64,000 bases of DNA from an uncultured Flavobacteriaceae bacterium (GCA_947500575.1 CANMSI010000003.1:248001-312000); one strand, 5' to 3'; positions 1-9,182 are shown, counted from the first letter of the stretch. Notes: a model not told the origin generated them from the sequence alone. Numbers and translations: made by a program.

Positions 1-1
1 C

Positions 2-325
2 ATTGGAATTTTCAGATTAATTACAGAATTTCTATTTAAGGAAGGAGTTATCGTGGTTCATGAAAATTCTTTCTTAGGACTGTTTTTGGGAATTAACTTT
101 TTACATTTTGCGTTATTCCTATTTCTATTTTGTGCAATAATACTGATGGGAGTTAGTAAAATGGGACAACCACAACCTTTAAAATCTCTAGAATTAGTTA
201 CCTTCCAAAGGAGTGGTTCTAGCACTAAATTCAAATGGTCTAGAGACACTAGGTTAACAATTCTGCTCATTACATTGGTGTTGCTCCTCTGGCTGTTATT
301 TAGTACTTGGGGAATTGCAGGTTAA
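2..325 (+). CDS. C-terminal end of a sodium/solute symporter (SSS family), 5' end outside window
   Basis: The frame is open from base 2 without a convincing start, so about 107 C-terminal residues are visible. They hold two very hydrophobic segments, one around the motif INFLHFA and one at the extreme C-terminus (LLITLVLLLWLLF), separated by a short basic, polar loop. This arrangement, with INFLHFA starting a late membrane helix, is what I remember from the end of sodium/glucose-type symporters of Bacteroidota. A GTG at 53 could be taken as a start, but the sequence before it reads as sensible protein in the same frame, so I treat the gene as cut by the window edge. The family call rests on this short tail only. 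Confidence 0.6.
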   Translation: MGIFRLITEFLFKEGVIVVHENSFLGLFLGINFLHFALFLFLFCAIILMGVSKMGQPQPLKSLELVTFQRSGSSTKFKWSRDTRLTILLITLVLLLWLLFSTWGIAG

Positions 326-343
326 TATTAATTGAATTAGATA

Positions 344-1138
344 ATGGATTTACAATTAGATAAAGAAGTTGCTTTTATAAGTGGCTCCACAAAGGGAATT
401 GGGTATGCTGTTGCTAGGATTTTACTGCAAGAGAAGGCAAGTGTTATTCTAAATGGACGTACCCAAAAAAGTGTCGACGCAGCGATACACAATTTAAAAA
501 AAGAATTTCCGATGGCAGAAATAAGTGGAATAGCTGCCGATTTTAAAAGAGTAGAAGAAGTGTCATCACTTTTAGAAAAATTATCAGATGTATCTATTTT
601 GATTAATAATGTAGGAATTTATACTTCTGTCCCTTTTCTTGAAGCACCAGATAAGGATTGGTATGAACAGTTTGAGGTAAACGTTATGAGCGGAGTGCGA
701 TTGTCTAAATACTGTTTACCTAAAATGTTGAAGAATAATAGCGGACGTATTGTTTTTGTGTCTAGTGAGTGTGCCTCTTTAGTGCCTGCAGATATGATGG
801 CCTATAGTATGACAAAAGCCTCTTTAATGGCCATCTCTAGGGGCTTAGCACAAATGACCTCAGGCACAAGAGTAACCGTAAATACGGTAATGCCAGGATC
901 TACTCTTTCTGAAGGGGCTTCTCAATTTTTAAGGGAAACTGCGACGCAAAAGGGAAGTACAACCAAACAAATTGAAGAGGATTTTTTCGAAGAAATTAGA
1001 CCTTCTTCTTTACTAAAAAGATTTGCAACTGTAGAGGAAGTGGCAAATACAATTGTGTATCTAGCAAGCCCACTTTCTGCCGCTACGAATGGAGCTGTAA
1101 TCAAAATAGATGGAGGGAGTGTGGGCGGAATTATATAA
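344..1138 (+). CDS. SDR family NAD(P)-dependent oxidoreductase
   Basis: A 264-residue classical short-chain dehydrogenase/reductase. The cofactor-binding glycine motif GSTKGIG is at residues 14-20, NNVG at 88-91, serines at 140-141 and the catalytic Y154-x3-K158. The length is that of the 3-oxoacyl-reductase/glucose-dehydrogenase-like branch. No signal peptide is seen, so it should be cytosolic. The N39-G-R-T after strand two suggests NADP(H), as an inference. It starts 18 bp after the symporter end and is probably co-transcribed with it. The paired symporter suggests that the substrate is an imported solute, perhaps a sugar or sugar acid, but the sequence does not fix this. Confidence 0.88.
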   Translation: MDLQLDKEVAFISGSTKGIGYAVARILLQEKASVILNGRTQKSVDAAIHNLKKEFPMAEISGIAADFKRVEEVSSLLEKLSDVSILINNVGIYTSVPFLEAPDKDWYEQFEVNVMSGVRLSKYCLPKMLKNNSGRIVFVSSECASLVPADMMAYSMTKASLMAISRGLAQMTSGTRVTVNTVMPGSTLSEGASQFLRETATQKGSTTKQIEEDFFEEIRPSSLLKRFATVEEVANTIVYLASPLSAATNGAVIKIDGGSVGGII

Positions 1139-1184
1139 TCTTACCCCATTAAAAGGAATTAATGAAATTGTAAAACCAGCGTAT

Positions 1185-1604
1185 ATGAAAAAAGGACTAT
1201 TTATTTTACTAACACTTTCCATGGGGCTATTTCTTATGGTTTCCTGTATGGAATCTAATGAGAATCATAAGACAGGGAACATGAATGAAGAAAAAACGGC
1301 TTTATTGAGACATGTGGTAATTTTTAAGTTTAAGGATACAGCATCGGAGGCCGAAGTTCAGAAAATAAGTGACCATTTTAATAGGCTTCCAGAGGCTATT
1401 TCCGTAATTAAAGACTTTGAATGGGGATTAAATGATAGCCCTGAAAATTTTCACCAAGGATTTACCCATTGCTATATGCTTACTTTTAATTCTGAAAAAG
1501 ACAGAGATAGTGTTTACACCCCGCATCCAGCACATCAGGAATTTGTGGCAAGTTTACAACCCCATTTGGAAAAGGTTTTTGTGGTAGATTATTGGACAAA
1601 ATAG
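1185..1604 (+). CDS. Dabb (stress-responsive A/B barrel) domain lipoprotein
   Basis: A 139-residue protein. The chosen ATG gives a clear lipoprotein signal (MKKGLF, hydrophobic core, lipobox LMVSC), whereas the longer frame from 1110 would bury it. After the lipidated Cys and a polar linker comes a Dabb dimeric alpha/beta barrel, with LLRHVVIFKFKD at its start and HPAHQEFV near the end. Such proteins are small dimers of varied or unknown activity. Here the domain would be anchored in the periplasm or outer membrane. It follows the SDR gene by 46 bp and probably belongs to the same transcript. The substrate is unknown. Confidence 0.82.
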   Translation: MKKGLFILLTLSMGLFLMVSCMESNENHKTGNMNEEKTALLRHVVIFKFKDTASEAEVQKISDHFNRLPEAISVIKDFEWGLNDSPENFHQGFTHCYMLTFNSEKDRDSVYTPHPAHQEFVASLQPHLEKVFVVDYWTK

Positions 1605-1676
1605 CCTTTTTATAGATGAAGCATACTTCTTCCTTTTAAATTCAGGAGATTGAGGCTTATAAATCATTAAAAGAAC

Positions 1677-1684
1677 TATTTTTG
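1677..1684 (+). promoter_or_regulatory. Bacteroidota-type -7 box for the SulP gene
   Basis: TATTTTTG matches TANNTTTG and lies 20 bp before the ATG at 1704. A TTG at 1650-1652 could be the upstream element, but its 24-bp spacing is long. Confidence 0.45.
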
Positions 1685-1703
1685 CAGGCTTATATTCTTA
1701 GTG

Positions 1704-3332
1704 ATGAAGAAGTATTTCAACTTATTTGATTTTTCTCAAAAAGTAAATTATAAAACAGAAATCTTATCAGGACTTACTGTTGCTTTGGCTTTAGTACCAG
1801 AAGCTATTGCATTCGCCTTAATTCCAGGATTTTCACCCTTAACGGGTTTATATGCAGCCTTTGTACTAGCTTTAATAACTGCTATTTTTGGAGGCAGACC
1901 AGGAATGATTTCGGGAGCTACTGGAGCGGTCGCGGTTGTTTTTATTGGACTAATTCTTGAATTAAAAAATCATTTTCCGGGAATAGAGCCAGTAACAATT
2001 TTAAATTATGTTTTTGCAACGGTTATTCTGGCAGGAACTTTTCAGATTCTTGCAGGCGTTTTGCGGCTCGGAAAATTTATACGGTTGGTGCCGCATCCGG
2101 TAATGTTTGGTTTTGTAAATGGCTTAGCCATTGTAATTTTCACAGCTCAGTTTCCTAATTTTTATATAAAGGATACAACCACTCTTATCTCTGGGGAACC
2201 TTTATGGACCATGTTGGGGCTTACACTTTTAACCATGCTCATTATATGGGGGTTTCCTAAAATAACAAAAGCGATTCCTTCTTCCTTACTTGCTATTGTA
2301 GTGGTTTCTGCTTTGGTGCTTGGATTTGGTATTGAAACTTTAACGGTGGCAGATACCATGAAAGAGGGGCAAACTATTAATGGCGGTTTCCCGCCAATTT
2401 CAATTCCACAAATTCCCTTTACATGGGAAACCTTTATGATCATAGTTCCCTATGCTGGAATTGTAGCAGGAGTGGGTTTAATTGAGAGTTTGTTGACCCT
2501 GAACATCATTGATGAAATTACAGAGACAAGAGGAAGTGGAAATAGGGAATGTGTAGCGCAGGGGACTGCTAATATTTTATCTGGATTCCTTTCGGGAATG
2601 GGTGGATGTGCCATGATTGGGCAAAGCTTAATCAATACTTCTTCTGGGGCTCGTGCACGTTTATCTGGTATAACAGCAGCAGTAATGCTGCTGGTATTTG
2701 TTATGTTTGGTTCTAGCCTCATTGAACAGCTTCCAATGGCTGCATTGGTAGGCTTAATGTTTATGGTGGCTATAGGAACTTTTGAATGGGCTAGTTTTAA
2801 GACCTTTCGTAAAATGCCGAATTCTGATGTAATTGTAATGGTATTGGTTACCTTAATTACTGCGATTACGCATAACCTTGCGGTTGCTGTATTGGCGGGT
2901 GTAATTATTTCTGCTTTAGCGTACTCTTGGGAGAACGCTAAACGTATTAGAGCAAGAAAACATGTGGATGAAGATGGTATAAAACACTATGAAATTTATG
3001 GTCCGCTATTCTTTGGATCTACTACTGCCTTTGCCGAGAAATTTGATGTTCAAAATGATCCAGATGAGGTAATTATCGACTTTAAGGAGAGCAGGGTAGC
3101 AGACATGTCGGGGATAGAAGCACTTAATAAGCTTACAGAACGTTATCAGAAATTGAATAAAAAAATACACCTTTTACATCTAAGTAAGGATTGTAGGCGT
3201 TTGCTATCCAATGCCGACAAAATCATTGAAGTAAATGTGTTGGAAGATCCAACTTATAAGGTTGTAGCGGATAAGGTTTCTAAGACCGAAGACGACGAAA
3301 ACAAAGGATTATTTAATCTTTGGGGACTGTAG
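1704..3332 (+). CDS. SulP family inorganic anion transporter
   Basis: A protein of about 542 residues with an N-terminal multi-helix transporter domain (roughly residues 1-400) and a C-terminal STAS domain (about 415-520, containing VIIDFKESRVADMSG). The early EILSGLTVALALVPEAIAFA is the typical SulP opening. The family carries sulfate, bicarbonate or other anions across the inner membrane, usually by symport with Na+ or H+, and STAS is regulatory. The actual anion cannot be read from sequence. I prefer the ATG at 1704; a GTG directly before it (1701) is possible. It has its own promoter box and converges on the hydrolase at 3373. Confidence 0.92.
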   Translation: MKKYFNLFDFSQKVNYKTEILSGLTVALALVPEAIAFALIPGFSPLTGLYAAFVLALITAIFGGRPGMISGATGAVAVVFIGLILELKNHFPGIEPVTILNYVFATVILAGTFQILAGVLRLGKFIRLVPHPVMFGFVNGLAIVIFTAQFPNFYIKDTTTLISGEPLWTMLGLTLLTMLIIWGFPKITKAIPSSLLAIVVVSALVLGFGIETLTVADTMKEGQTINGGFPPISIPQIPFTWETFMIIVPYAGIVAGVGLIESLLTLNIIDEITETRGSGNRECVAQGTANILSGFLSGMGGCAMIGQSLINTSSGARARLSGITAAVMLLVFVMFGSSLIEQLPMAALVGLMFMVAIGTFEWASFKTFRKMPNSDVIVMVLVTLITAITHNLAVAVLAGVIISALAYSWENAKRIRARKHVDEDGIKHYEIYGPLFFGSTTAFAEKFDVQNDPDEVIIDFKESRVADMSGIEALNKLTERYQKLNKKIHLLHLSKDCRRLLSNADKIIEVNVLEDPTYKVVADKVSKTEDDENKGLFNLWGL

Positions 3333-3372
3333 CAAAAACACATCCTAAAATGAGGTTTGAAAGCTTGGAGTG

Positions 3373-4185
3373 TTAATCTAAAAAAGCGATCACTTTTTCT
3401 AAAACACGATCTGTTCGCAAAATTCGAAAGTGGCCTGTACCTTCTATTGCCTCAAAAGTAGAATTTTTCCAATTGTCTGCTACATTTTTAGCCTGAGTGA
3501 TTGGAATTACCTTATCTGCTTTATCATGAATGATATAAACTTGTTCGATGGCGATGCGCTGAACAAAATCACTTACATTCATACTTGCAACTGAACTATC
3601 GGTTTCTTGTTCCAGTTTGTAAATTAATTTCCGCTTCACTTTTTCGGTAATTCCTACCTGTTTGGCAACTACATCGATCCTTTGAGAGAATCTATCGGGA
3701 GTGGTAAGTAAGGCGTATTTTTTGATAGTAATATCTGGGTTGTTCGCTAAGCTAAAAGTGGTAGCTACACCACCAAAAGAATGACTTACCAATTGTGTTA
3801 CTTGAAACTTTTTGATAAGAACTTCAATGAGTTCAATAAATTCGAACATACTGGTAGCGCCAATACTACTAAATCCATGCGAGGGTCCATCAAAAGCGTA
3901 GATGGTATAATTATTTTCTTGTAATTTTTGAATCAAATCGGAGAAATTCCCAGCCTGTCCTTCCCAACCATGAATGAGCAATACACTTTTTTCTCCTCCT
4001 TTCCAATGATAGAGTTGAATATCAAAGCCTTTGAATGGGAATTTACTTTTATGAGCCTCATTCAGAACAGCGATTTCATGAGCTCTTAGTTTCTTAATTT
4101 GCGGATTGGTTAAAGCTTTATACGCTTTTTGTACCATTATTTCAGGAAAAAGAAGGGAGGCTATTTTGACTAAAGTTTTTCTCAT
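3373..4185 (-). CDS. alpha/beta fold hydrolase
   Basis: A 270-residue alpha/beta hydrolase. The oxyanion-hole motif HGWEGQ is at 72-77 and the nucleophile elbow SHSFGG has Ser136. An acidic residue in HDKADKVIP and the histidine in GTGHFRI complete a normal catalytic triad. No signal peptide is seen. The LLIHGWEGQAGNF region resembles serine aminopeptidase/lysophospholipase-like esterases, but the substrate is unknown. The gene is cut off from the upstream cytochrome gene by a terminator at 4202-4240, which also lies in its promoter region, so it may have a promoter in the short stretch after that hairpin. Confidence 0.85.
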   Translation of the reverse strand: MRKTLVKIASLLFPEIMVQKAYKALTNPQIKKLRAHEIAVLNEAHKSKFPFKGFDIQLYHWKGGEKSVLLIHGWEGQAGNFSDLIQKLQENNYTIYAFDGPSHGFSSIGATSMFEFIELIEVLIKKFQVTQLVSHSFGGVATTFSLANNPDITIKKYALLTTPDRFSQRIDVVAKQVGITEKVKRKLIYKLEQETDSSVASMNVSDFVQRIAIEQVYIIHDKADKVIPITQAKNVADNWKNSTFEAIEGTGHFRILRTDRVLEKVIAFLD

Positions 4186-4201
4186 GTGCTATGAAATATG
4201 C

Positions 4202-4240
4202 AAAAAAAAAGCGCTTACCCAGAAAACTCTAGATAAGCGC
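4202..4240 (-). terminator. Rho-independent terminator after the cytochrome c gene
   Basis: GCGCTTA (4211-4217) pairs with TAAGCGC (4234-4240). Read on the minus strand the hairpin is followed by nine T. It ends the four-gene minus-strand operon. Confidence 0.75.
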
Positions 4241-4260
4241 ATATTATCTTTTCTGAATAG

Positions 4261-4737
4261 TTATAAGGTTCGCAAATATTCTGCCACTTCTCTTGCTTCT
4301 TCTTGGGTAAGGTTATTAGCTGTCATCATGGAGCCGTATTCTTCAAACAGAGCCATTGCTATGGGATCTTTTTGCAACATTTCTGAAGGGTTTAATATCA
4401 TATTCATTACCCATTCTGGACTACGACGTTCATAAATCCCTTTCATGGCAGGACCTATTCCTCGTTGTTCTGCCTGGTGACAAGCAATACAAACAACATT
4501 AAAATTTTTCTCTCCTGCCGCGGCCATATCCGTATTAATTTCCGCATCAAATTGTAGGCTAGTTACGGGTCCTATTCCCTTGTTATCCAAATCTACAGGA
4601 ACCCCATCTGAAGACGCAGCCGCTTTGGTTTCTTTTTTGGTACGATTCATTTTAAAATCGTCCTTCTTTTCTTCTTTTTTTTCACCACAGCTAACAATAA
4701 GGGTAGCAAAAACAATAAAGGCAAGTACTTTTTTCAT
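4261..4737 (-). CDS. c-type cytochrome lipoprotein
   Basis: A 158-residue protein. The ATG at 4737 gives a lipoprotein signal ending in LIVSC, followed by a long Lys/Glu-rich linker (about residues 20-55) and one cytochrome c domain. The haem motif CIACH is near residue 83, GIGPAMKGI follows, and a probable axial Met lies in NPSEMLQKDP. It should be a membrane-tethered periplasmic monohaem electron carrier, with the charged linker giving reach. It is the last gene of a minus-strand run after the YheT-like hydrolase (42-bp gap). Its redox partner is not evident from neighbours, and no oxidase genes are nearby. Confidence 0.87.
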   Translation of the reverse strand: MKKVLAFIVFATLIVSCGEKKEEKKDDFKMNRTKKETKAAASSDGVPVDLDNKGIGPVTSLQFDAEINTDMAAAGEKNFNVVCIACHQAEQRGIGPAMKGIYERRSPEWVMNMILNPSEMLQKDPIAMALFEEYGSMMTANNLTQEEAREVAEYLRTL

Positions 4738-4779
4738 CAAAATAGAATTTAAGAGTACTAATATAAGAAATAGGTTAAA

Positions 4780-5742
4780 TTAAAGCACTTCCTCTAGAAA
4801 TTTTAATGACCTTTCTTCTGTATACGAAACATTATGAAGACCAAAAAACCCTACATGGCCTCCATACAACGGAACCTCCATATGAAGGTCTGGGTTTTTT
4901 TCTACTTCTTGATAGGGGTAACACTCAGGGCCTAAGAAAGAATCGTTCTTCGCATTAATGAGGAGAGCAGGTCGTTGTATGCCCTCTAAAAATTGTAAGG
5001 AACTGCACTGTGTATAATAATCCAAGCCATCTTTAAAGCCATGTGCTTTGCTAGTATAGATATCATCAAAATCTTTTAAGGTCTTCACATTTCTTACGTC
5101 TTCATCCGTAATAAGATCTGGAAATAAGACTTGTTTTGCTCTCAACTTGGCGATAAGATGTTTTTTAAAACGCTTGGCATAGATACTATTTTTTGGTTTT
5201 AGTAATGCTACTAATGAACTATGAAGATTACAAGGTACAGAGATGGCTATTCCGGCTTTTATCTCTTTGGGAATAAGGTTTCCTTCACCAAGGTATTTCA
5301 AAGTTAGATTGCCGCCCAAACTAAATCCCTTGATGACAATTTCGCTATAATTTTTAGTTTCTAGTATATGGGCTATTACCGCCTTAAGGTCTTCTGTAGC
5401 TCCGGAGTGATAGGAGCGATATAGGCGATTGATTTCTCCGCTACAGCTTCTAAAATTAACTGCACAAGCATCAAAACCAGCCTTATGGAACTGTTTAGCG
5501 CTTCCAGTGATATACGGCCGTTGTGCATTGCCCTCCAAACCGTGCAAAAGAATCACAAGTTTAGTTGTTTCATGTGCTGCGTGGCTCCAATCTAAATCCA
5601 AAAAATCGCCATCAACCAATTCTAGTCGTTCCCTTTTTTGAACCAAACCTTCTACCTTTCTAAACAAGCCAGCATAAATGGTTGCTAAGTGCCCGTTTTT
5701 AAAAAATAAAGGAGGATTGTAATGAGAGCTTATTAAAGGCAT
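4780..5742 (-). CDS. YheT-like alpha/beta fold hydrolase
   Basis: A 320-residue hydrolase of the YheT/ABHD1-3 type. Family marks are the N-terminal NPPLFFKNGHLATIYAG, the HGLEGN oxyanion motif at 67-72, NFRSCSGEINR at about 96-106 and the nucleophile elbow GFSLGG with Ser141. A late NAKNDSFLGPECYP and GGHVGF supply the Asp and His of the triad. Members are esterases with poorly known substrates. The start codon overlaps the stop of the upstream bestrophin gene by one base (TAATG on the coding strand), which suggests translational coupling. Confidence 0.9.
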   Translation of the reverse strand: MPLISSHYNPPLFFKNGHLATIYAGLFRKVEGLVQKRERLELVDGDFLDLDWSHAAHETTKLVILLHGLEGNAQRPYITGSAKQFHKAGFDACAVNFRSCSGEINRLYRSYHSGATEDLKAVIAHILETKNYSEIVIKGFSLGGNLTLKYLGEGNLIPKEIKAGIAISVPCNLHSSLVALLKPKNSIYAKRFKKHLIAKLRAKQVLFPDLITDEDVRNVKTLKDFDDIYTSKAHGFKDGLDYYTQCSSLQFLEGIQRPALLINAKNDSFLGPECYPYQEVEKNPDLHMEVPLYGGHVGFFGLHNVSYTEERSLKFLEEVL

Positions 5743-6743
5743 TAATACAAAATATTGTCTTGCGGGCGTACCTTTTCTGGCAGATTTTCTTCATTTAGCA
5801 TGTCTCTGAGATCAATTTCAATTGTTCTGCAAAGAGCGGTCATTGGAACATCATTAATACGACCTTCAAATGGGTCTTCACTATTGCTCCCAACTTTTTC
5901 CATGGTAACAAAAATCCAAGAAATAAGTACAGAAAAAAAGATCATCAAAGTAAGAGACCACCAATCGTTTTCTTGTGCAAAGGAATTAATTTCAACTTTG
6001 AAGACATTTAATAAGCCAAAAGGCAATAAAAGCACAAAAATCCAAGTGAACAGGGTGCTAAAATAAGCATATTGCCTAGGGAAAGGAGTGTTCTTGATAC
6101 GTTCACATTTTCCTTGCAAGGCATACAGTTCTTCTAGATTATTGTGAAAAATTTGCTTGTCAAATTCTGTAATTTTTTCTTCTTTTAATAGTTGTTTTAG
6201 GTGTAAACCTTGATTTTTAATAATGTGTGTTGCCACATTTTTTCGATTTTCTAAATCAGCATCTTCTTCTTCACTTAAAAAAGAATCTAATTTGGAACAT
6301 ACTGGGTTTCTTTCCCCGTGCCTATCAAACATTTTTTCAACTGCTCTATTTTCCTTGATAGAGAAAGAAGAAGGTTGTCTTAATTGAATTCGCAAGGCGT
6401 TGATCCATGCCAAATGCCTATATATTAAAACTCGGTGCACTTCCTTATCATCCATCACAAAGCTAAGCACATTGGTTGCCCAGGTTCTAGATGAGTTTAC
6501 AATACCGCCCCATATTTTTCTACCTTCCCAAAAGCGATCATAGCTTTGACTATTCTTAAAACCAATATAAAAAGCAACTGCAATACCAATAACGCTTAAA
6601 GGTTGAAAAGGAATATCTATCTGATCCCATCCCAGAAAGATATAGCTGCAAAAAATAGCACTGGCCCAAAAAATAAAAAAAAGTAGATTTTTCCAGGCAT
6701 ATCTAATAATAATGTTCCAACTAATATTTCTCTTTATATACAT
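5742..6743 (-). CDS. bestrophin family ion channel protein
   Basis: A 333-residue bestrophin-like (former UPF0187) inner-membrane protein. The N-terminal half has hydrophobic helices and the signature SQSYDRFWEGRKIWGG, followed by NSSRTWA. A long charged cytosolic stretch (about 130-220) and two more helices follow. The late acidic region (SNSEDPFEGRINDVPMTA) corresponds to the family's conserved pore/regulatory segment. Bacterial relatives form pentameric channels; some conduct cations and others anions, so ion choice is left open. It lies 12 bp after the nitronate monooxygenase-like gene and is coupled to the YheT-like gene. Confidence 0.9.
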   Translation of the reverse strand: MYIKRNISWNIIIRYAWKNLLFFIFWASAIFCSYIFLGWDQIDIPFQPLSVIGIAVAFYIGFKNSQSYDRFWEGRKIWGGIVNSSRTWATNVLSFVMDDKEVHRVLIYRHLAWINALRIQLRQPSSFSIKENRAVEKMFDRHGERNPVCSKLDSFLSEEEDADLENRKNVATHIIKNQGLHLKQLLKEEKITEFDKQIFHNNLEELYALQGKCERIKNTPFPRQYAYFSTLFTWIFVLLLPFGLLNVFKVEINSFAQENDWWSLTLMIFFSVLISWIFVTMEKVGSNSEDPFEGRINDVPMTALCRTIEIDLRDMLNEENLPEKVRPQDNILY

Positions 6744-6755
6744 GGATTGTAATTC

Positions 6756-7730
6756 TTATTTAGGATAGGTTTCTAAGAGTTTTGTTTGTGCTTCAATAGC
6801 CGTTTTAAATTCGGATTTTAAGGCGGTTACCAGTTCCGTAACCGTTGTCGTATTTTCTATCGTTGTGACCCCTTGCCCAGCAGACCAGATGGTCTTCCAT
6901 GCTTTGGCTTCTGTGTCTAACTCTTTTCCAAAATCTATTTTGGTGTCCTTTTTTAGGTCTTCTTCGGTAATTCCTGCTGCCTGTAAACTAGCTCCCAAGA
7001 AATTAGCATGCACACCAGAAATGGAAGCTGTATATACCACATCACTGGCACCGGCTTCAATAATCATTTTACGATATTCTTCTGGGGCTTTACTTTCTGT
7101 AGTATTAATAAAACGGGTTCCCATATAGGCTAAATCGGCTCCCATTTGCATCGCCGAGGCAATGTCTTGTCCGGTACTAATGCAACCAGAAAGAATCACT
7201 GTTTTGTCATAGAATTTTTTAATCTCGGCAACTAAACTCATAGGATTAATGGTTCCTGCATGTCCCCCCGCTCCAGCGGCCACTAGAATAAGACCATCCA
7301 CTCCGGCACCAGCCGCTTTTTGGGCATGTCTTTTTTTAATAACATCGTGAAATACGAGTCCGCCGTAGCTATGAATGGCATCTACCACCTCAGAAACAGC
7401 ACCCAAAGAGGTAATGATTAATGGAACTTTATGCTTCATACATAGCTGAAGATCTGCCTGTAATCTGGGATTGGTCTGATGTACAATAAGGTTTACTCCG
7501 AAAGGAGCTGCTTTTTTTCCAGTCTCTTCTTCAAATTTTTGGAGTTCGCTTTTAATTTCAATCAACCATTCTTCAAAACCTTCACTAGTACGCTGATTTA
7601 GTGCGGGGAAGGTCCCTACTATGCCATTTTTACAGCATTCAATTACTAATTTAGGTCCAGAAATTAAAAACATTGGCGCTGCAATAGCAGGCAGAGAAAG
7701 ATCTTGGATAAAGGGTGCTTTGGTGCTCAT
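6756..7730 (-). CDS. NAD(P)H-dependent flavin oxidoreductase / nitronate monooxygenase family
   Basis: A 324-residue FMN-binding TIM barrel. The N-terminal PAIAAPMFLISGPKLV, the mid-protein GVDGLILVAAGAGGHAG and the phosphate-binding QMGADLAYMGTRFI are typical of the 2-nitropropane dioxygenase-like family. The His in GGHAG corresponds to the catalytic histidine of class I nitronate monooxygenases. The likely role is detoxifying nitronates or a related flavin-dependent oxidation; the substrate is not proven. It is the first gene of a minus-strand operon with bestrophin, YheT-like and cytochrome c genes. Confidence 0.87.
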   Translation of the reverse strand: MSTKAPFIQDLSLPAIAAPMFLISGPKLVIECCKNGIVGTFPALNQRTSEGFEEWLIEIKSELQKFEEETGKKAAPFGVNLIVHQTNPRLQADLQLCMKHKVPLIITSLGAVSEVVDAIHSYGGLVFHDVIKKRHAQKAAGAGVDGLILVAAGAGGHAGTINPMSLVAEIKKFYDKTVILSGCISTGQDIASAMQMGADLAYMGTRFINTTESKAPEEYRKMIIEAGASDVVYTASISGVHANFLGASLQAAGITEEDLKKDTKIDFGKELDTEAKAWKTIWSAGQGVTTIENTTTVTELVTALKSEFKTAIEAQTKLLETYPK

Positions 7731-7812
7731 AAGTCAAAATTTGTTCGATTCTAAATTAAGGATAAAACTTTAGTTTTCCCGAGATTTTAGGAACTTGTAA
7801 TCTAAAGTGAGG

Positions 7813-8709
7813 TTATCCAGTTTTTTGCTTCGGTAATTTACTTACCAAATAGACTCCCAACAATACTAAAAATGCTGCACCGATTTTTACAGGAGATAAA
7901 TGATCTGCACCTATAAGGATCGCAAAAAGAATCCCAAAAAGTGGTTGTAAATAGGTGAAAGAACTTACCGTAGAAGCTTTTAACTGTGTTAACGCAAATA
8001 CATTGAAAAGATAGGTGCAAAAGGTGGTGCCAATCACTACAAAGGTCATTTTCCAGATAGCATCCATTGGGAGGGTAGTCCATGCAACTTCAGAAAATTG
8101 TTGATACCCTATAGGAATATTAATAATGAGACCTACAAGAAATAACCATTTCATCAAGGTAAAAGGGTGGTATTTTTCAATTAATTTTTTTGCAAAAATG
8201 AGATACAATCCGAAGAAAATAGCATTCACTAAAAAGAGCATATTCCCAAGAGGAATATTAGGTGCATCTTGCCGTATTTCACTCCCATATAGTATTAATA
8301 GGATGGCACCTACCAGACCAATTAATATTCCTAACCCTCTTCTCCAATGAATTTTTTCTTTGATTAAAATAGCAGAAAGTACAACAACAATAATAGGTGT
8401 TGTGGTGACCAATACGGCACTATTAATAGGAGTAGATAGCTCTAGGCCTTTAAAAAAAGCAAGCATATTAATGACCATTCCGAAAAGAGCGCATAGCACA
8501 AGACGTATCCAATCTTTGCGATCTATTTTTTCTTTGGGACCAAAGAAAGAAATTCCCCAGAATAATAGAGTAGCACCTAAAACTCTTAATAGGATAAATC
8601 CAAAAGGGCGTATGTGGGTTGGCATCACCCCTTTTGCTATGCTATGGTTTAAACCATAGATGAGCGTTGCTCCTAAGGCTGCTATTATAGCAAGTGCTCT
8701 TTTACTCAA
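7813..8709 (-). CDS. DMT superfamily transporter (EamA domains)
   Basis: A 298-residue inner-membrane protein with about ten hydrophobic helices in two EamA repeats (about 5-140 and 155-290). The second repeat ends in VKIGAAFLVLLGVYLV. Such proteins export amino acids, nucleobases or other small metabolites; the substrate is unknown. The start is a TTG that overlaps the stop of the preceding ArsC-like gene as TTGA. I accept it because MSKRALAIIAALGAT is the usual beginning of these proteins and the helix starts at once. The overlap suggests coupled translation. Confidence 0.87.
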   Translation of the reverse strand: MSKRALAIIAALGATLIYGLNHSIAKGVMPTHIRPFGFILLRVLGATLLFWGISFFGPKEKIDRKDWIRLVLCALFGMVINMLAFFKGLELSTPINSAVLVTTTPIIVVVLSAILIKEKIHWRRGLGILIGLVGAILLILYGSEIRQDAPNIPLGNMLFLVNAIFFGLYLIFAKKLIEKYHPFTLMKWLFLVGLIINIPIGYQQFSEVAWTTLPMDAIWKMTFVVIGTTFCTYLFNVFALTQLKASTVSSFTYLQPLFGILFAILIGADHLSPVKIGAAFLVLLGVYLVSKLPKQKTG

Positions 8710-9059
8710 GAATGTATGGCATCTTTGGCAGCCGTAACCACCTTTTTACTATTCCCTACAAATATCGAGTCGTTCATCAGCACTACTGGACGTTTTAGAA
8801 AAGTATAATGCTCCAGAATAAGGGCTTTATAATCCGCTTCGTGAAGTGTTTTTTCTCCTAAATTTCGCTCTTTATACAAACGCGCTCTTTTACTAAAAAG
8901 AGCTTCAAAACTCCCAGCCAATGCCCCCATTTCTTCTAATTGCGAGAGAGTAATGCTAGCAGTCTTAATATCTTGCAACACAAAATCTTCAGTGGGTTGC
9001 AATTCTTTTAAAATTCTTTTGCAGGTATCACAGGTACTTAAGTAATAAATTTTTTTCAT
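8706..9059 (-). CDS. ArsC/Spx-family thioredoxin-fold protein
   Basis: A 117-residue protein. The N-terminal strand and active-site loop YYLSTCDTCKRIL carry two cysteines (C10 and C13), and the later FLKRPVVL is a family hallmark near the C-terminus. It belongs to the arsenate reductase/Spx-like group (YffB type). Because of the C-x-x-C and the lack of arsenic genes nearby, a thiol-redox role is as likely as arsenate reduction. It is a small cytosolic protein, co-transcribed with the DMT transporter through a 4-bp overlap. Confidence 0.85.
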   Translation of the reverse strand: MKKIYYLSTCDTCKRILKELQPTEDFVLQDIKTASITLSQLEEMGALAGSFEALFSKRARLYKERNLGEKTLHEADYKALILEHYTFLKRPVVLMNDSIFVGNSKKVVTAAKDAIHS

Positions 9060-9182
9060 GTTTACCGAGCTATCTTTATGGTTTATTTCATCACTTAAAA
9101 TTCTAGCAATAAATAGTGCTACAAAGAAACTTATTTCCCTCGAATTGTACTATTTTTAGAACCACATAAAACAACAATTATT

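Noticed and set aside
53-325. Small independent 90-residue membrane protein starting at GTG 53
   Set aside because: The same frame reads through upstream to the window edge as plausible protein, and the sequence looks like a symporter C-terminus.
3337-3374. Possible hairpin between the SulP gene and the convergent hydrolase gene
   Set aside because: Only an AACAC/GTGTT pair with a bulged 3-bp extension and a long loop; there is no T tract on either strand.
4106-4435. 109-codon plus-strand frame over the hydrolase start and cytochrome end
   Set aside because: It crosses two recognised minus-strand genes and the terminator between them.
8707-8709. An ATG start for the DMT transporter further downstream
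   Set aside because: The first in-frame ATG is well inside the first helix region. The TTG overlapping the upstream stop gives the expected N-terminus.
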